Part shown: one piece after another, positions 7,357-15,474 of the stretch | How positions within the stretch are numbered: the first letter of the stretch is position 1 | How the letters are laid out: each line of letters begins with the position of its first letter | IMG/VR virus record: IMGVR_UViG_3300046559_000784 | Coordinates: 1 to 37,504 of that record | DNA length: 37,504 bases | Strand: one strand, 5' to 3' | Source: a virus | Made by a program: the position numbers and the translations under genes | The notes under the pieces: model-generated | Databases searched by the model: none | What the model saw: the letters and a program-made list of their open reading frames with translations, nothing else | What the model was told of the DNA's origin: nothing

Positions 7357-8606
7357 GCCGGTTCCGTCGCGCGATGGAGCGCCGCGCCGTGAAGGAGTGG
7401 GGCGACTCCTCCATCCCGCCGCCCGGGTCCGTCGCCGACCTCGCCGCGGCCGGCGTCCCCGTCACCGACCAGACGTCGCTGCAGCTGGGCGTCGTCTGGG
7501 CATGCGTCAGGATCCTGTCCACCACGGTCGCCGGCCTGCCGATGTCCGCGATGCGCCCCCAGGGCGGCATCACCGTGCCCGTCCCGGACCAGCCGACCAT
7601 CGTCAGCGACCCCTTCGGCGGCGCCAACGACCTGCGGTACCTGTCCCGCCGCGCGGGCATGCAGCAGCTCGCCGTGTCCCTGCTGCTGCGCGGCAACGCC
7701 TATGCCGTCGTCCTGTCCCGGGACTGGCTGGGCCGGCCGACCCGGCTGCTGGTCATCCACCCGGACCGGGTGCGGGTGCGCTGGGGCGAGGACGGCAACC
7801 GCGAGTACGAGATCGACCGCCAGCCGGTCCCGGCCGCGGACATGGTCCACCTGATGGGCATGTGCCTGCCGGGCGCCGCCGAGGCCATGTCGCCGATCTC
7901 CTACGCCCGGCACGCGATCGGCCTCGGCCTGGCCGCCCAGGAGTTCGGCGGCGGGTTCTTCAACCGGGGCGCGCACCTGTCCGGCGTCATCACCGTCGAG
8001 GGCGACCTCAACAAGGAGTCCGCCCGCAGGCTCAAGGACGGCTTCGAGTCCTCCCACTCGGGCCTGGCCAACGCACACGCGGTCGGTGTGCTGTCCGGCG
8101 GCGCGAAGTGGCAGAGCATCTCGGTCACCCCGGAGGACGCGCAGTTCCTCGGCACGAAGGCCGCCCAGACCCTCGACCTGGCCATGGTGTACGGCGTCCC
8201 GCCGCACATGCTGGGCCAGACCGACCGGACGACGTCCTGGGGCACCGGCATCGAGCAGCAGTGGCTGGGCTTCCTGAGCATCACGGTCGAGCCGATGATC
8301 GGCATCTTCGAGGACGCTTGGGCGGCCATGCTCCCGCGCGGCACCAACGCCCGCATGGACACCAACGCGCTGCTGCGGACCGACACCGCCGGCCGGTTCG
8401 CCGCCTACACCCAGGCCCGTACCGCCGGGATCCTCACGATCGACGAGGCCCGCGCCAAGGAGAACCTGCCGCCCGTGAAGGGCGGCAGCGACATCTTCGC
8501 CCCGCTCAACAGCGCCCACAGCGGCGCCGGCGCCGCCCCGGCGGCCGAACCCGCCCCGGCGGCCGAACCCGCCCCGGCCGCCGAGCCGCCTGCCACTGAG
8601 GAGTGA
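7353..8606 (+). CDS. Portal protein, HK97 type
   Basis: A 417-residue portal subunit forming the dodecameric DNA gateway of the head. Typical HK97 portal features: SLQLGVVWACVRILSTTVAGLP near residues 42-63, LLRGNAYAVV about 110, HLMGMCLPG, the stem region EFGGGFFNRGAHLSGVI, PPHMLGQTDR near 290 and EQQWLGF. The C-terminus carries ILTIDEARAKENLPP (about residue 360), then a Pro/Ala/Glu tail with an 18-bp tandem repeat (8541-8558, 8559-8576). GTG 7353 overlaps the previous stop. The ILT(I/V)DE motif recurs in the small gene at 13033. Confidence 0.93.
   Translation: MSRFRRAMERRAVKEWGDSSIPPPGSVADLAAAGVPVTDQTSLQLGVVWACVRILSTTVAGLPMSAMRPQGGITVPVPDQPTIVSDPFGGANDLRYLSRRAGMQQLAVSLLLRGNAYAVVLSRDWLGRPTRLLVIHPDRVRVRWGEDGNREYEIDRQPVPAADMVHLMGMCLPGAAEAMSPISYARHAIGLGLAAQEFGGGFFNRGAHLSGVITVEGDLNKESARRLKDGFESSHSGLANAHAVGVLSGGAKWQSISVTPEDAQFLGTKAAQTLDLAMVYGVPPHMLGQTDRTTSWGTGIEQQWLGFLSITVEPMIGIFEDAWAAMLPRGTNARMDTNALLRTDTAGRFAAYTQARTAGILTIDEARAKENLPPVKGGSDIFAPLNSAHSGAGAAPAAEPAPAAEPAPAAEPPATEE
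8541..8576 (+). repeat. 18-bp tandem repeat in portal C-terminus
   Basis: Two exact tandem 18-bp units coding AAEPAP, followed by a degenerate third. It encodes the low-complexity tail of the portal; probably slippage-prone and not essential. Confidence 0.8.
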
Positions 8607-8611
8607 GCCGC

Positions 8612-9310
8612 ATGGATCTGTCCGCCCGGGCCGTACGGCCCACCGAAGTCCAGCGCCGCTCCACGCCGTTCCGCGGCGTCGAGCTGCGGTCCAAGCCGGA
8701 CGGCACCGGCGGCGAGAACCTGACCTTCACCGGGTACGCCTCGGTGACCGAGCAGGGCTACGAGATGGAGGACTGGCTCGGCTCGTATACCGAGGTCGTC
8801 CGCGCCGGCGCCTTCAAGAAGACGTTGTCCGAGGGCGCGGACGTGCCGTTCCTCGTCAACCACGGCGGGCTGACCTTGGCGAGGACCAAGAGCGGCACGC
8901 TGCGGCTCGCCGAGGACGACACCGGCCTGCACACCGAGGCCGACCTCGACCCGGCCAGCCCGCACGTTCTGGCCCTGCGCTCCGCGATGGAGCGCGGCGA
9001 CGTCGACGAGATGAGCTTCGGTTTCTGGGTCACCCGCCAGCAGTGGTCCCCGGACTACGACCAGCGGGACATCCTGGAGGTCAACCTCAACCGCGGCGAC
9101 GTCTCCGTCGTGAACTACGGCGCCAACCCCCACACCGTCGGCGCCCAGCTGAACGCCCGGGACCTGTCCGGCCAGCTGGAGCGCCTCGCGCCGGACGAGC
9201 GCCGCCAGGTCTTCGAGCGCCTGGCCGCCGAGTTCACCCCGACCGTCGACGAGCCGGCGGCCGCCCTGCTCGGCCTGGACCAGGCCCGGGCCCGGCTGCT
9301 CGACCTCTGA
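8612..9310 (+). CDS. Prohead protease, HK97 family (S78/U35)
   Basis: A 232-residue serine protease that matures the capsid by trimming the major capsid N-terminus. Visible family features: FTGYASV (about 35), VPFLVNHGG with the catalytic His, LARTKSGTLRL, and DEMSFGF with the catalytic Ser. ATG 8612 is preferred to GTG 8603 because the gaggag box (8598-8603) is correctly spaced for it. The helical C-terminal region (DERRQVFERLAAEF) may be a targeting or scaffold-binding segment. Sits between portal and capsid as in HK97. Confidence 0.92.
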   Translation: MDLSARAVRPTEVQRRSTPFRGVELRSKPDGTGGENLTFTGYASVTEQGYEMEDWLGSYTEVVRAGAFKKTLSEGADVPFLVNHGGLTLARTKSGTLRLAEDDTGLHTEADLDPASPHVLALRSAMERGDVDEMSFGFWVTRQQWSPDYDQRDILEVNLNRGDVSVVNYGANPHTVGAQLNARDLSGQLERLAPDERRQVFERLAAEFTPTVDEPAAALLGLDQARARLLDL

Positions 9311-9361
9311 CCGACTTTCACGCCTGCCGACCGCGCCGGAGCCGCGCCGGCCGACCACGCC

Positions 9362-9377
9362 GCACCCCGCCGGGTGC
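9362..9377 (+). other. Short hairpin upstream of capsid gene
   Basis: gcaccc / gggtgc 6-bp stem with a cgcc loop, in the 141-bp gap between protease and major capsid. Could stabilise the abundant capsid mRNA or be a weak attenuator; weak evidence. Confidence 0.3.
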
Positions 9378-9451
9378 ACCTGGACGGCCACCCGGACCAC
9401 CACCCGTGCAGCAGGCACGCCCACACCCACCGCACCAGAGAGGTACCACCC

Positions 9452-10891
9452 ATGTCCGAAGACCTCCGCAAGTTCATCGCGGGCCTTCAGGAGCGGCGTG
9501 CCGAAGCCAAGGCCCGGATGGCCGAGATCCTCAAGGCGCCGACCTCCGAGAAGCGCGACCTCAACACCGACGAGCGCGCCCGCTTCGACGCCGACGAGGC
9601 GGAGATCCGCCAGATCGACGCCCGGATCGCCGAGCTGGACGAGCAGATCCAGCGCGACGAGCAGGCCGCCGAGGCCGCCAGGCGGTACGCGCCCCGGGTC
9701 GAGGTCGTCTCCGAGCCGCGCGTCTACGAGAACCAGAAGCGGCACTCGTACTTCCTCGACCTGGCTCGGGTCGAGCTCAACCGCGGTGATGGCGACGGCG
9801 GCGTGGCCGGCGCCCGCGACCGCCTGCGCCGGCACGCCTCCGAGCTGGAGGTGCACCTGCCGCGCCGCGAGCGGCAGCGCGCCGCCCGCGCGGAGACCGA
9901 GCTGCGGAGCATCCACCAGGAGTCCGCGTTCGAGAAGCGCGTCAACCCCAACAGGGTGGACGGGCAGGGCGGCTACTTCGTGCCGCCGGAGTGGCTGATC
10001 GACGACTACATCGACCTGCCGCGCTACGGCCGGACCCTGGCCAATTCGGTGCGGAACATGTCGCTGCCGTCCGGCACTGACTCGATCAACATCCCGAAGG
10101 TGAACACCGGGACGAAGACCGGCGTGCAGACCGCGGACGCCGGCGCGGTCACCTCCCAGGACCTGACCGACACGTTCGTGACCGCCCCGGTGCGGACCAT
10201 CGCGGGCCAGCAGGACGTCGCGCTGCAGCTGCTGGACCAGTCGCCGATCGCCTTCGACGAGGTGATCTTCCAGGACCTGGAGGCCGACTACAACCTGACC
10301 CTGGACTCGCAGTGCTGGAACGGTTCCGGCACCGCCGGCCAGCTCAAGGGCGTCCTCAACGTGTCCGGGATCAACGCGGTCACCTACACCGACGGCACGC
10401 CCACCGTGCCGGAGCTGTACCTTCCGTGGCTGCAGGCCATGTCCAAGTCCGCGACCGGTCGCAAGATGCCCCCGTCCGCGGCGTTCATCACCCCGATGCG
10501 CTGGTACTGGATGATGTCCGCCCTGGACTCCTCCAACCGGCCGCTGATCCTCCCCGACACCTCCAGCCCGTTCAACCCGCTGGCGCTGCAGATGGGTGGC
10601 GACACCGAGGGCTACGTCGGCAAGGTCGCCTCGCTGCCGACCCTGACCGACGGCAACATCCCGTCGAACCTGGGCGCGGGCAGCAACGAGGACCGCATCG
10701 CGATGATGCGGACCGCTGACCTGTACCTGTGGGAGGGCGCCAAGCGCACCCGCGTGCTGACCGAGGTGCTGTCCGGCACGCTGCAGGTCCGGCTGCAGGT
10801 CTACGCGTACTGCGCGTTCATGCCCGACCGGCGGCCGGAGACCATCTCGGTCATCTCCGGTACCGGCCTCGTGGCCCCGACCGGCTTCTGA
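9452..10891 (+). CDS. Major capsid protein, HK97 fold with scaffold domain
   Basis: A 479-residue capsid precursor. Residues 1-80 are a charged coiled coil (LQERRAEAKARMAEILKAP, IDARIAELDEQIQRDEQAA), the delta/scaffold domain expected to be removed by the upstream protease. Linker residues about 80-160 are basic. The HK97 body starts at GGYFVPPEWLIDDYI (about 173) and includes GTDSINIPKV and the C-terminal QVYAYCAF. Long relative to HK97 because of the extended N-terminus. ATG 9452 has an agagagg box; the in-frame upstream ATG at 9374 lacks one. Followed by a strong hairpin. Confidence 0.93.
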   Translation: MSEDLRKFIAGLQERRAEAKARMAEILKAPTSEKRDLNTDERARFDADEAEIRQIDARIAELDEQIQRDEQAAEAARRYAPRVEVVSEPRVYENQKRHSYFLDLARVELNRGDGDGGVAGARDRLRRHASELEVHLPRRERQRAARAETELRSIHQESAFEKRVNPNRVDGQGGYFVPPEWLIDDYIDLPRYGRTLANSVRNMSLPSGTDSINIPKVNTGTKTGVQTADAGAVTSQDLTDTFVTAPVRTIAGQQDVALQLLDQSPIAFDEVIFQDLEADYNLTLDSQCWNGSGTAGQLKGVLNVSGINAVTYTDGTPTVPELYLPWLQAMSKSATGRKMPPSAAFITPMRWYWMMSALDSSNRPLILPDTSSPFNPLALQMGGDTEGYVGKVASLPTLTDGNIPSNLGAGSNEDRIAMMRTADLYLWEGAKRTRVLTEVLSGTLQVRLQVYAYCAFMPDRRPETISVISGTGLVAPTGF

Positions 10892-10904
10892 GCGGTCCCC
10901 TGAT

Positions 10905-10936
10905 CCGGCCCGCCACCACTCGCGGTGGCGGGCCGG
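10905..10936. terminator. Terminator hairpin after capsid gene
   Basis: Perfect 13-bp stem (10905-10917 with 10924-10936), 6-nt loop actcgc, followed by cccgttt. It would partially terminate behind the highly expressed capsid gene. Its arm ccggcccgccac is shared with the hairpin at 34395-34433. Confidence 0.75.
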
Positions 10937-10963
10937 CCCGTTTCCCACCGGAGGAGAGAGACG

Positions 10964-11332
10964 ATGCACGACCGTGTCGCCGAGCTGCAGGGCCTGCGTG
11001 CCGAGCACGCCCGGCTCGCCCAGTACGGCCAGGACGACCGCGCCCAGCAGGCCGCCGACCAGATCGACCGCGTCACCCGCGACATCGAGGCCGACGTCGA
11101 GCGCCTCGACGACCGTGCCGTGGAGCTCGCCGAGCTCGGCCAGGACATCCCGTCCGCCGAGGCGGCCGGCCAGGCCCGCCGCCTGCGCGCCGCCCTCGCC
11201 GAGGCCACCGCGCCCGGCGAGCCGGACAGCCCGGACAGCCCCGCCGTCCAGGTGCGGAAGGCCGCCGCCGGCCGCGGCAAGAGCACCCGGCCCGCCGCGA
11301 AGGCCCCCGAGAGCACCGGCGCGGGGGAGTGA
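10964..11332 (+). CDS. Coiled-coil hypothetical head-region protein
   Basis: A 122-residue protein with a strong gaggagag box at 10951-10958. Residues 1-85 are predicted coiled coil rich in Arg/Asp/Gln (AQYGQDDRAQQAADQIDRVT). The tail is basic and disordered (KAAAGRGKSTRPAAKA), resembling a nucleic-acid-binding histone-like end. Lies between capsid and connector genes, so a minor head or head-completion role is likely; no family recognised. Confidence 0.6.
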   Translation: MHDRVAELQGLRAEHARLAQYGQDDRAQQAADQIDRVTRDIEADVERLDDRAVELAELGQDIPSAEAAGQARRLRAALAEATAPGEPDSPDSPAVQVRKAAAGRGKSTRPAAKAPESTGAGE

Positions 11333-11335
11333 GCG

Positions 11336-11905
11336 ATGCCCCTCGTGAACGGCCGCTACGGCCCGAAGAACCCGCACTGGCTCCTCAACGGTCAGCCCTC
11401 GGGCCTGTCCCGCGAGTCCCTGCCGCGGCACCAGGTCCTCAACGACGGCGCCGTGCTGACCACCCAGGTGATGCTCGCCACCGCGCTGCCGCTCTACGCC
11501 GGCGACACGGTGAGCGCGCTCACCTTCTGCTCCGGCGGCACCGCGGCGTCCGTCCCCACCAACTGGTGGGTGGCCCTCTACGACGACAGCGCCACCCCGG
11601 CCCTTCTCGGGCAGTCCGCGGACCAGCTCACCGCCGCGTGGGCCGCGAACACCGCCAAGACGCTGCAGCTGGCCAGCGCCGTGCAGATCGCCCGCACGGG
11701 CGTCTACTACGCGGCGCTGATGGTCAAGGCCGGCACCCCGCCCTCGCTGATCGGCGCCGCCACCCTCACCGCCGCCGTCACAGGCTTCTCGGGCGCCGAC
11801 AAGCTGCTGACCGGCAACAGCGGAGCCGCACTGACCGGCACCGCCCCGGCGACGATCGCCAGCCCCTCCGCGTCGGCGTTCGCGCCGTACGTGCGCGCCA
11901 CCTGA
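11336..11905 (+). CDS. Hypothetical structural protein (possible head decoration/fibre)
   Basis: A 189-residue Ala/Thr/Ser-rich beta-type protein with few charges, as in virion surface proteins. Notable segments are NWWVALYDDSATPALLGQSA and ARTGVYYAALMVKAG, which read like a beta-sandwich with solvent-exposed loops. ATG 11336 follows a gggggag box overlapping the previous stop. Position after capsid suggests decoration or fibre; not recognised with certainty. Confidence 0.6.
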   Translation: MPLVNGRYGPKNPHWLLNGQPSGLSRESLPRHQVLNDGAVLTTQVMLATALPLYAGDTVSALTFCSGGTAASVPTNWWVALYDDSATPALLGQSADQLTAAWAANTAKTLQLASAVQIARTGVYYAALMVKAGTPPSLIGAATLTAAVTGFSGADKLLTGNSGAALTGTAPATIASPSASAFAPYVRAT

Positions 11906-11921
11906 CCGAAGGGAGCACGCT

Positions 11922-12530
11922 GTGGCCCTCGTCGACCTGGCCTCGGTCAAGAAGCACCTCAACATCCCCGCGACGGACACCCGCCAGGACGACGAGCTGC
12001 AGGTGTTCATGGCCGCCGTCGAGGACCAGGCCCGCGACGTGTGCGGGCCGATCAGCGCCGAAATGCACACCGAGTACCACGACGGCGGCCGGGCGGTCAT
12101 CTCCCTGGACTGGCAGCCCGTCCTCTCGGTGACCTCGGTGACCGAGTACATCGCCGCCTCGACCTGGAACCTGACCGAACAGGCCCTCGGGTCGGGCGGC
12201 ATGGACGCCTACGGCTACACCGTCGACCTGCCGCTCGGTACCGTCACCCGCCGCTCCGTCGGCTCCGCGGTGCCGTTCCCCCGCGGCCGGGAGAACGTCC
12301 GCATCGTCTACACCAGCGGCCTGGCCACGGCGCCCGCCACCGTGTTCCTCGGGGCGCTGGAGTTCATCCGGCACATGTGGTCGATGACCCAGCAGGCCGG
12401 GCGGCCCGCCTACGGGCAGGCCGGCATGGGCCTGGACACCGACGGCGCCGCCGTCCCGACCGGGTTCGCCCTGCCGGCCCGGGTCCTGGAGCTGTGGAAG
12501 CCCGCCAAGCGACCGCCCGGGATCGCCTGA
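11922..12530 (+). CDS. Head-tail connector protein (gp6-like)
   Basis: A 202-residue protein with the pattern of gp6/gp15-type connector adaptors: an N-terminal helix pair (LASVKKHLNIPATDTRQDDELQ split over residues 6-27; FMAAVEDQARDVCG), a central beta region (VLSVTSVTEY, VRIVYTSGL) and a C-terminal helix (LGALEFIRHMWSMT) ending GFALPARVLELWKP. GTG start with gaaggga at 11908-11914. It would sit between portal and tail. Overlaps the next gene by one base. Confidence 0.8.
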   Translation: MALVDLASVKKHLNIPATDTRQDDELQVFMAAVEDQARDVCGPISAEMHTEYHDGGRAVISLDWQPVLSVTSVTEYIAASTWNLTEQALGSGGMDAYGYTVDLPLGTVTRRSVGSAVPFPRGRENVRIVYTSGLATAPATVFLGALEFIRHMWSMTQQAGRPAYGQAGMGLDTDGAAVPTGFALPARVLELWKPAKRPPGIA

Positions 12531-13021
12531 TGACGATCCCCAGCAGCTCCGTTCCCGGCGCCCGCCGGTGGCTGTTCACCTCCCTGGTCGCGTCGCTGAC
12601 TGAAGACCAGGACCTGACCCTGCCGGACGGCTACGTCGGCGACGGCTCCGCGTCGCTGCTGGTGTGCCTCGACGAGCCCGGGCCGTACCAGCCGGCGGAC
12701 ATCGTCGTCGTCGGCAAGGTCGAGCGGGATCCGGAGATCACCGGCATGGTCGGCGGCGGCGGCGCCGGCTGGATCACCGAGAAGTACTCGATCGAGATCA
12801 GGATCGAGGTCGCCCGCGGCGGCGACGACGCCCTGTCCGCGTTCGAGCGGGCTTGTGACCTGCTCGTGCAGGTCGAGACCGTCGTGCGGACCGACCCGAC
12901 GATGGGCGGCAACGTCCTGTGGGGCCGCCCGGGCCATTCCACCATCGAGGTCGTCAGCGTCCAGGGCACCGGCCGCGTCGGCATCGTCGAGACGACTGTC
13001 CAGTGCACCCAGCGCATCTGA
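12530..13021 (+). CDS. Tail terminator / tail completion protein
   Basis: A 163-residue protein beginning at the ATG that overlaps the connector stop. Length, alpha/beta pattern (RRWLFTSLVASL; YSIEIRIEVARGG; CDLLVQVETVVRTDPTMGG; TVQC) and position fit the tail-terminator family that caps the tail tube and joins it to the head. A Gly-rich loop (MVGGGGAGW) is conspicuous. Confidence 0.65.
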   Translation: MTIPSSSVPGARRWLFTSLVASLTEDQDLTLPDGYVGDGSASLLVCLDEPGPYQPADIVVVGKVERDPEITGMVGGGGAGWITEKYSIEIRIEVARGGDDALSAFERACDLLVQVETVVRTDPTMGGNVLWGRPGHSTIEVVSVQGTGRVGIVETTVQCTQRI

Positions 13022-13032
13022 GGAGGATCCGC

Positions 13033-13314
13033 GTGCCCACCTACACCTACGAGGGCGACGAGGGCCGGTACTACTCCACCCTCGGCCTGGAGCCGGAGCC
13101 CGGCTCCTCCCACGAGCTGGAGCGCAATCCGGGCGACGGCCGATGGTCGCCGCCCGACCCCGACCCCGAGCCGGAGCCGGACGTCCCGGCCGAGACCGGC
13201 GACACCCCGGCCCGCGCGGCGTCGATCCTGACGGTCGACGAGATCCGGGCCAAGGAAGGCCTGCCGCCGGCGAAGGCCCGGCGCCGCACCGACACCCCGA
13301 AGGCAGGTGAGTGA
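13033..13314 (+). CDS. Small protein carrying a portal-like C-terminal motif
   Basis: A 93-residue acidic, Pro/Glu-rich protein (PDPDPEPEPDVP) with a GTG start and an aggagga box at 13021-13027. Its C-terminus (ILTVDEIRAKEGLPPAK) matches the portal C-terminal ILTIDEARAKENLPPVK at 8430-8480: 41 of 51 bases identical. The N-terminus (YTYEGDEGRYYSTLGLEPE) is a short beta segment of the kind seen in phage protein tags. It may interact with the same partner as the portal tail. Overlaps the tail tube gene start. Confidence 0.65.
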   Translation: MPTYTYEGDEGRYYSTLGLEPEPGSSHELERNPGDGRWSPPDPDPEPEPDVPAETGDTPARAASILTVDEIRAKEGLPPAKARRRTDTPKAGE

Positions 13315-14282
13315 CCGTGCCTCAGGCATCCGATCTCTCCTTCGTCGGCATCGCCAGGGAGACCGTCTTCGGTACCGCGGTGGCGCCGACCGCGTACATC
13401 GTCGTCAAGGAAGTCAAGCCGAAGGACAAGCTGACGCTCCTGCCCGACAAGGGCATGCGCGGCAGCATGGTCGAGACCTACGACGAGACGGCTGGCGCGA
13501 TCTGGGCCGAGCTGGAGATCAGCGGCGACTGCTACCCGGACACCGTCCCATGGTTCCTGACCGGCCTGCTCGGCGACCTGACGACGACCGGCGCCAGCGC
13601 GCCGTTCACGCACGTCAACGCGGTGCTCAACACGGGCACTGGGCAGCCGCCCAGCTACACGATCACGGACTTCTACGCGATCACTGCCCGGCAGTACGCC
13701 GGGTTCAAGGTCTCCGAGGTCTCCTTCAAGTTCTCCGGTGACGGGCTGCTGGAGTGGTCGGTGAAGGGCCTGGCGCTCGCCTCCACCACGAGCTCCGCTC
13801 CGACCCCGTCCTGGACCGCCGTCGGCCCGCTGCCGGGCTGGATCGGCGCCGTGAGCATCGCCGGCAGCGCATCGGCGATCCTCATCGACGGCGAGTTCGC
13901 CATCAAGCGTCCGGTCACTCCGATCAACACGGTCGACGGGACCCAGGCCCCGTACGCGCTGTGGTCCGGCCCGGTCTCCTGCAGCGGCAAGATGACGCTG
14001 GTCATGGAGACGGACGCCCAGTTGACCAACTACTTGACGAACGCCAAGCCCGCGCTCGACTTCAACTTCGCGCAGGGCGCGGGCGCCAGCGCCACCCAGG
14101 TGCTGCTGCACACCAGCAAGGCGGCGTACACGGACGCGGAGATCAGCCGCGGCAAGGACTGGATGGAGCTCAGCGTCAACTGGGAGGGACTGGCGAACAC
14201 GACCGACGCCGGCGCCTCCGGCGGCTACTCGCCGTGCAAGACCACCGTCAAGAACGCCGTCGCAGCAGGGACATACAAGTGA
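13311..14282 (+). CDS. Major tail (tube) protein
   Basis: A 323-residue protein in the tube position, before the chaperones and tape measure. The sequence is beta-rich with regular Thr/Ser/Ala and the pattern of actinophage tail tubes: LSFVGIARETVFGTAV at the N-terminus, LEISGDCYPDTVPWFLTGLLG, FKFSGDGLLEWSVKG, and MELSVNWEGLA at the C-terminus. GTG 13311 or 13317 could start it; 13311 overlaps the previous stop. It polymerises as rings around the tape measure. Confidence 0.85.
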   Translation: MTVPQASDLSFVGIARETVFGTAVAPTAYIVVKEVKPKDKLTLLPDKGMRGSMVETYDETAGAIWAELEISGDCYPDTVPWFLTGLLGDLTTTGASAPFTHVNAVLNTGTGQPPSYTITDFYAITARQYAGFKVSEVSFKFSGDGLLEWSVKGLALASTTSSAPTPSWTAVGPLPGWIGAVSIAGSASAILIDGEFAIKRPVTPINTVDGTQAPYALWSGPVSCSGKMTLVMETDAQLTNYLTNAKPALDFNFAQGAGASATQVLLHTSKAAYTDAEISRGKDWMELSVNWEGLANTTDAGASGGYSPCKTTVKNAVAAGTYK

Positions 14283-14761
14283 CCGACATCGACATCACCG
14301 CCCCCAGCCGCGTCCAGCTCCCGGGCGGCCACACCGCGGACCTGCGGCCCGTGCAGGACATCACCGAGCGCCGCCGCAGGCCGATCCGCACCGTCACCAT
14401 GCAGCTGCTCAAGGACCAGAGCTTCGTCGGGCAGGTCCAGGCGGCCACGGCGAGCGGGAAGACCGCCCAGACCCTGACCCAGGAGGACAAGGTCGGGATC
14501 GCGACCCGCCTCAACCCGGCGTCGCTGCAGACCCTGGAGGACATGCAGGACCTCCTGATCGTCGCCGTCGTGCGCGGCTGGAGCTTCAAGGACGAGGACG
14601 GCCAGCCGGTCCCGGTCAGCGTCGACGGCATCCTCGACCTGCCCGGCGTCGCCCTGGACGAGCTCAAGCGGGTCGTCGCGCCCTACCAGCAGGCCCTGAA
14701 CCCGAACCTCGGCGAGCCGTCCCCGGACCCGGCGTCCCCTACCGCGCCCTCCAGCGTCTGA
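14279..14761 (+). CDS. Tail assembly chaperone, upstream frame (gpG-like)
   Basis: A 160-residue protein starting at the GTG overlapping the tube stop, with a gcaggga box. Polar helical sequence (LQTLEDMQDLLIVAVVRGW; LDELKRVVAPYQQALNP) and position directly before the tape measure identify it as the short form of the tail chaperone. Its end overlaps an open frame shifted -1 that has no start codon, the usual gpG/gpGT arrangement. Confidence 0.8.
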   Translation: MTDIDITAPSRVQLPGGHTADLRPVQDITERRRRPIRTVTMQLLKDQSFVGQVQAATASGKTAQTLTQEDKVGIATRLNPASLQTLEDMQDLLIVAVVRGWSFKDEDGQPVPVSVDGILDLPGVALDELKRVVAPYQQALNPNLGEPSPDPASPTAPSSV

Positions 14762-14970
14762 GGGGAGCGCTGGAGGGGCTGACCGGCTACACCGAGGACC
14801 AGATCCCGTCCGACGAGTACCGGACGTGGCGGCTGTGCACGCTGCTGAACTGCCCGCCGTCCGCGCTCCTAGACGAGCGGGCACTGGACCTCGACTGGCT
14901 CCTGGCGGTCGACGAGATCGTCGCCAAGGCCCGCCGGAACCTGGAGAAGCGGGAGGCCCGCCGTGGGTGA
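14761..14970 (+). CDS. Tail assembly chaperone, -1 frameshift extension (gpT-like)
   Basis: A 69-codon open frame in the -1 frame relative to 14279-14761, already open upstream from at least 14641, with no ATG, GTG or TTG in frame. It encodes TEDQIPSDEYRTWRLC, CPPSALLDERALDLDWLL and AVDEIVAKARRNLEKREARRG, and its stop overlaps the next gene. It must therefore be made by -1 ribosomal frameshifting, or be translationally dead. No canonical XXXYYYZ heptamer was found in 14690-14760; the slip position is unresolved. Confidence 0.75.
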   Translation, partial: RGALEGLTGYTEDQIPSDEYRTWRLCTLLNCPPSALLDERALDLDWLLAVDEIVAKARRNLEKREARRG

Positions 14971-15442
14971 GCTGCGCGTGGTGGTGCGCGGGGTGAAGCA
15001 GGCCGAGGCGGCGATCGCGGCGATGGAGCGGCAAATCGACGTCGCCTCGCTGAAGGCGCTGAAGAGCTGCCAGGCCCTGGCCAAGACCGCGATCAAGTCC
15101 CAGATGCGGGGCCGGCCGCGCTGGGACCATCGCGGGAAGTCCTCGCGGACCGGCCCCACCGTCTCCCTCAACCTGAACCCGCACCACGTCTCCAAGGGCG
15201 GCGGGCCGGGCCGGCTGACCGGCCGCCTGTCCGGCGGCATCGGCGGCGTCCGCAAGCCGAAGATCGACCCGCTCACCGGGACGGTCTCCGGCGGCGTCGG
15301 CGCCGGCGGCAAGCTGCAGAACCTCTACAAGCGGCAGGTTGAGGCCTCGTACCCCTACCTGCGGCCCGGCATCGCGAAGGCCACCCCGAAGATGACGGCC
15401 GTCTGGGTCGCCGCCTGGGGCCGCGCAACGAGCAAGTGGTGA
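14963..15442 (+). CDS. HK97 gp10-like tail/head-tail joining protein
   Basis: A 159-residue basic protein. The N-terminal VVVRGVKQAEAAIAAMERQI and LKALKSCQALAKTAIKSQM resemble the helical start of HK97 gp10-family proteins. The middle is Gly/Arg-rich, and the C-terminus (YPYLRPGIAKATPKM) matches the common end of that family. Located between chaperone and tape measure, which is unusual for gp10 but seen in actinophages. GTG start overlaps the frameshift extension. Confidence 0.6.
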   Translation: MGELRVVVRGVKQAEAAIAAMERQIDVASLKALKSCQALAKTAIKSQMRGRPRWDHRGKSSRTGPTVSLNLNPHHVSKGGGPGRLTGRLSGGIGGVRKPKIDPLTGTVSGGVGAGGKLQNLYKRQVEASYPYLRPGIAKATPKMTAVWVAAWGRATSKW

Positions 15443-15474
15443 CCGACAACTGAAGCAGTGACGAGGGGGTGACC

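Noticed and set aside
8405-12202. 1265-codon minus-strand open frame opposite portal, protease, capsid and connectors
   Set aside because: Mirror of high-GC coding on the plus strand; no start signals or recognisable domains, and it spans several clear head genes.
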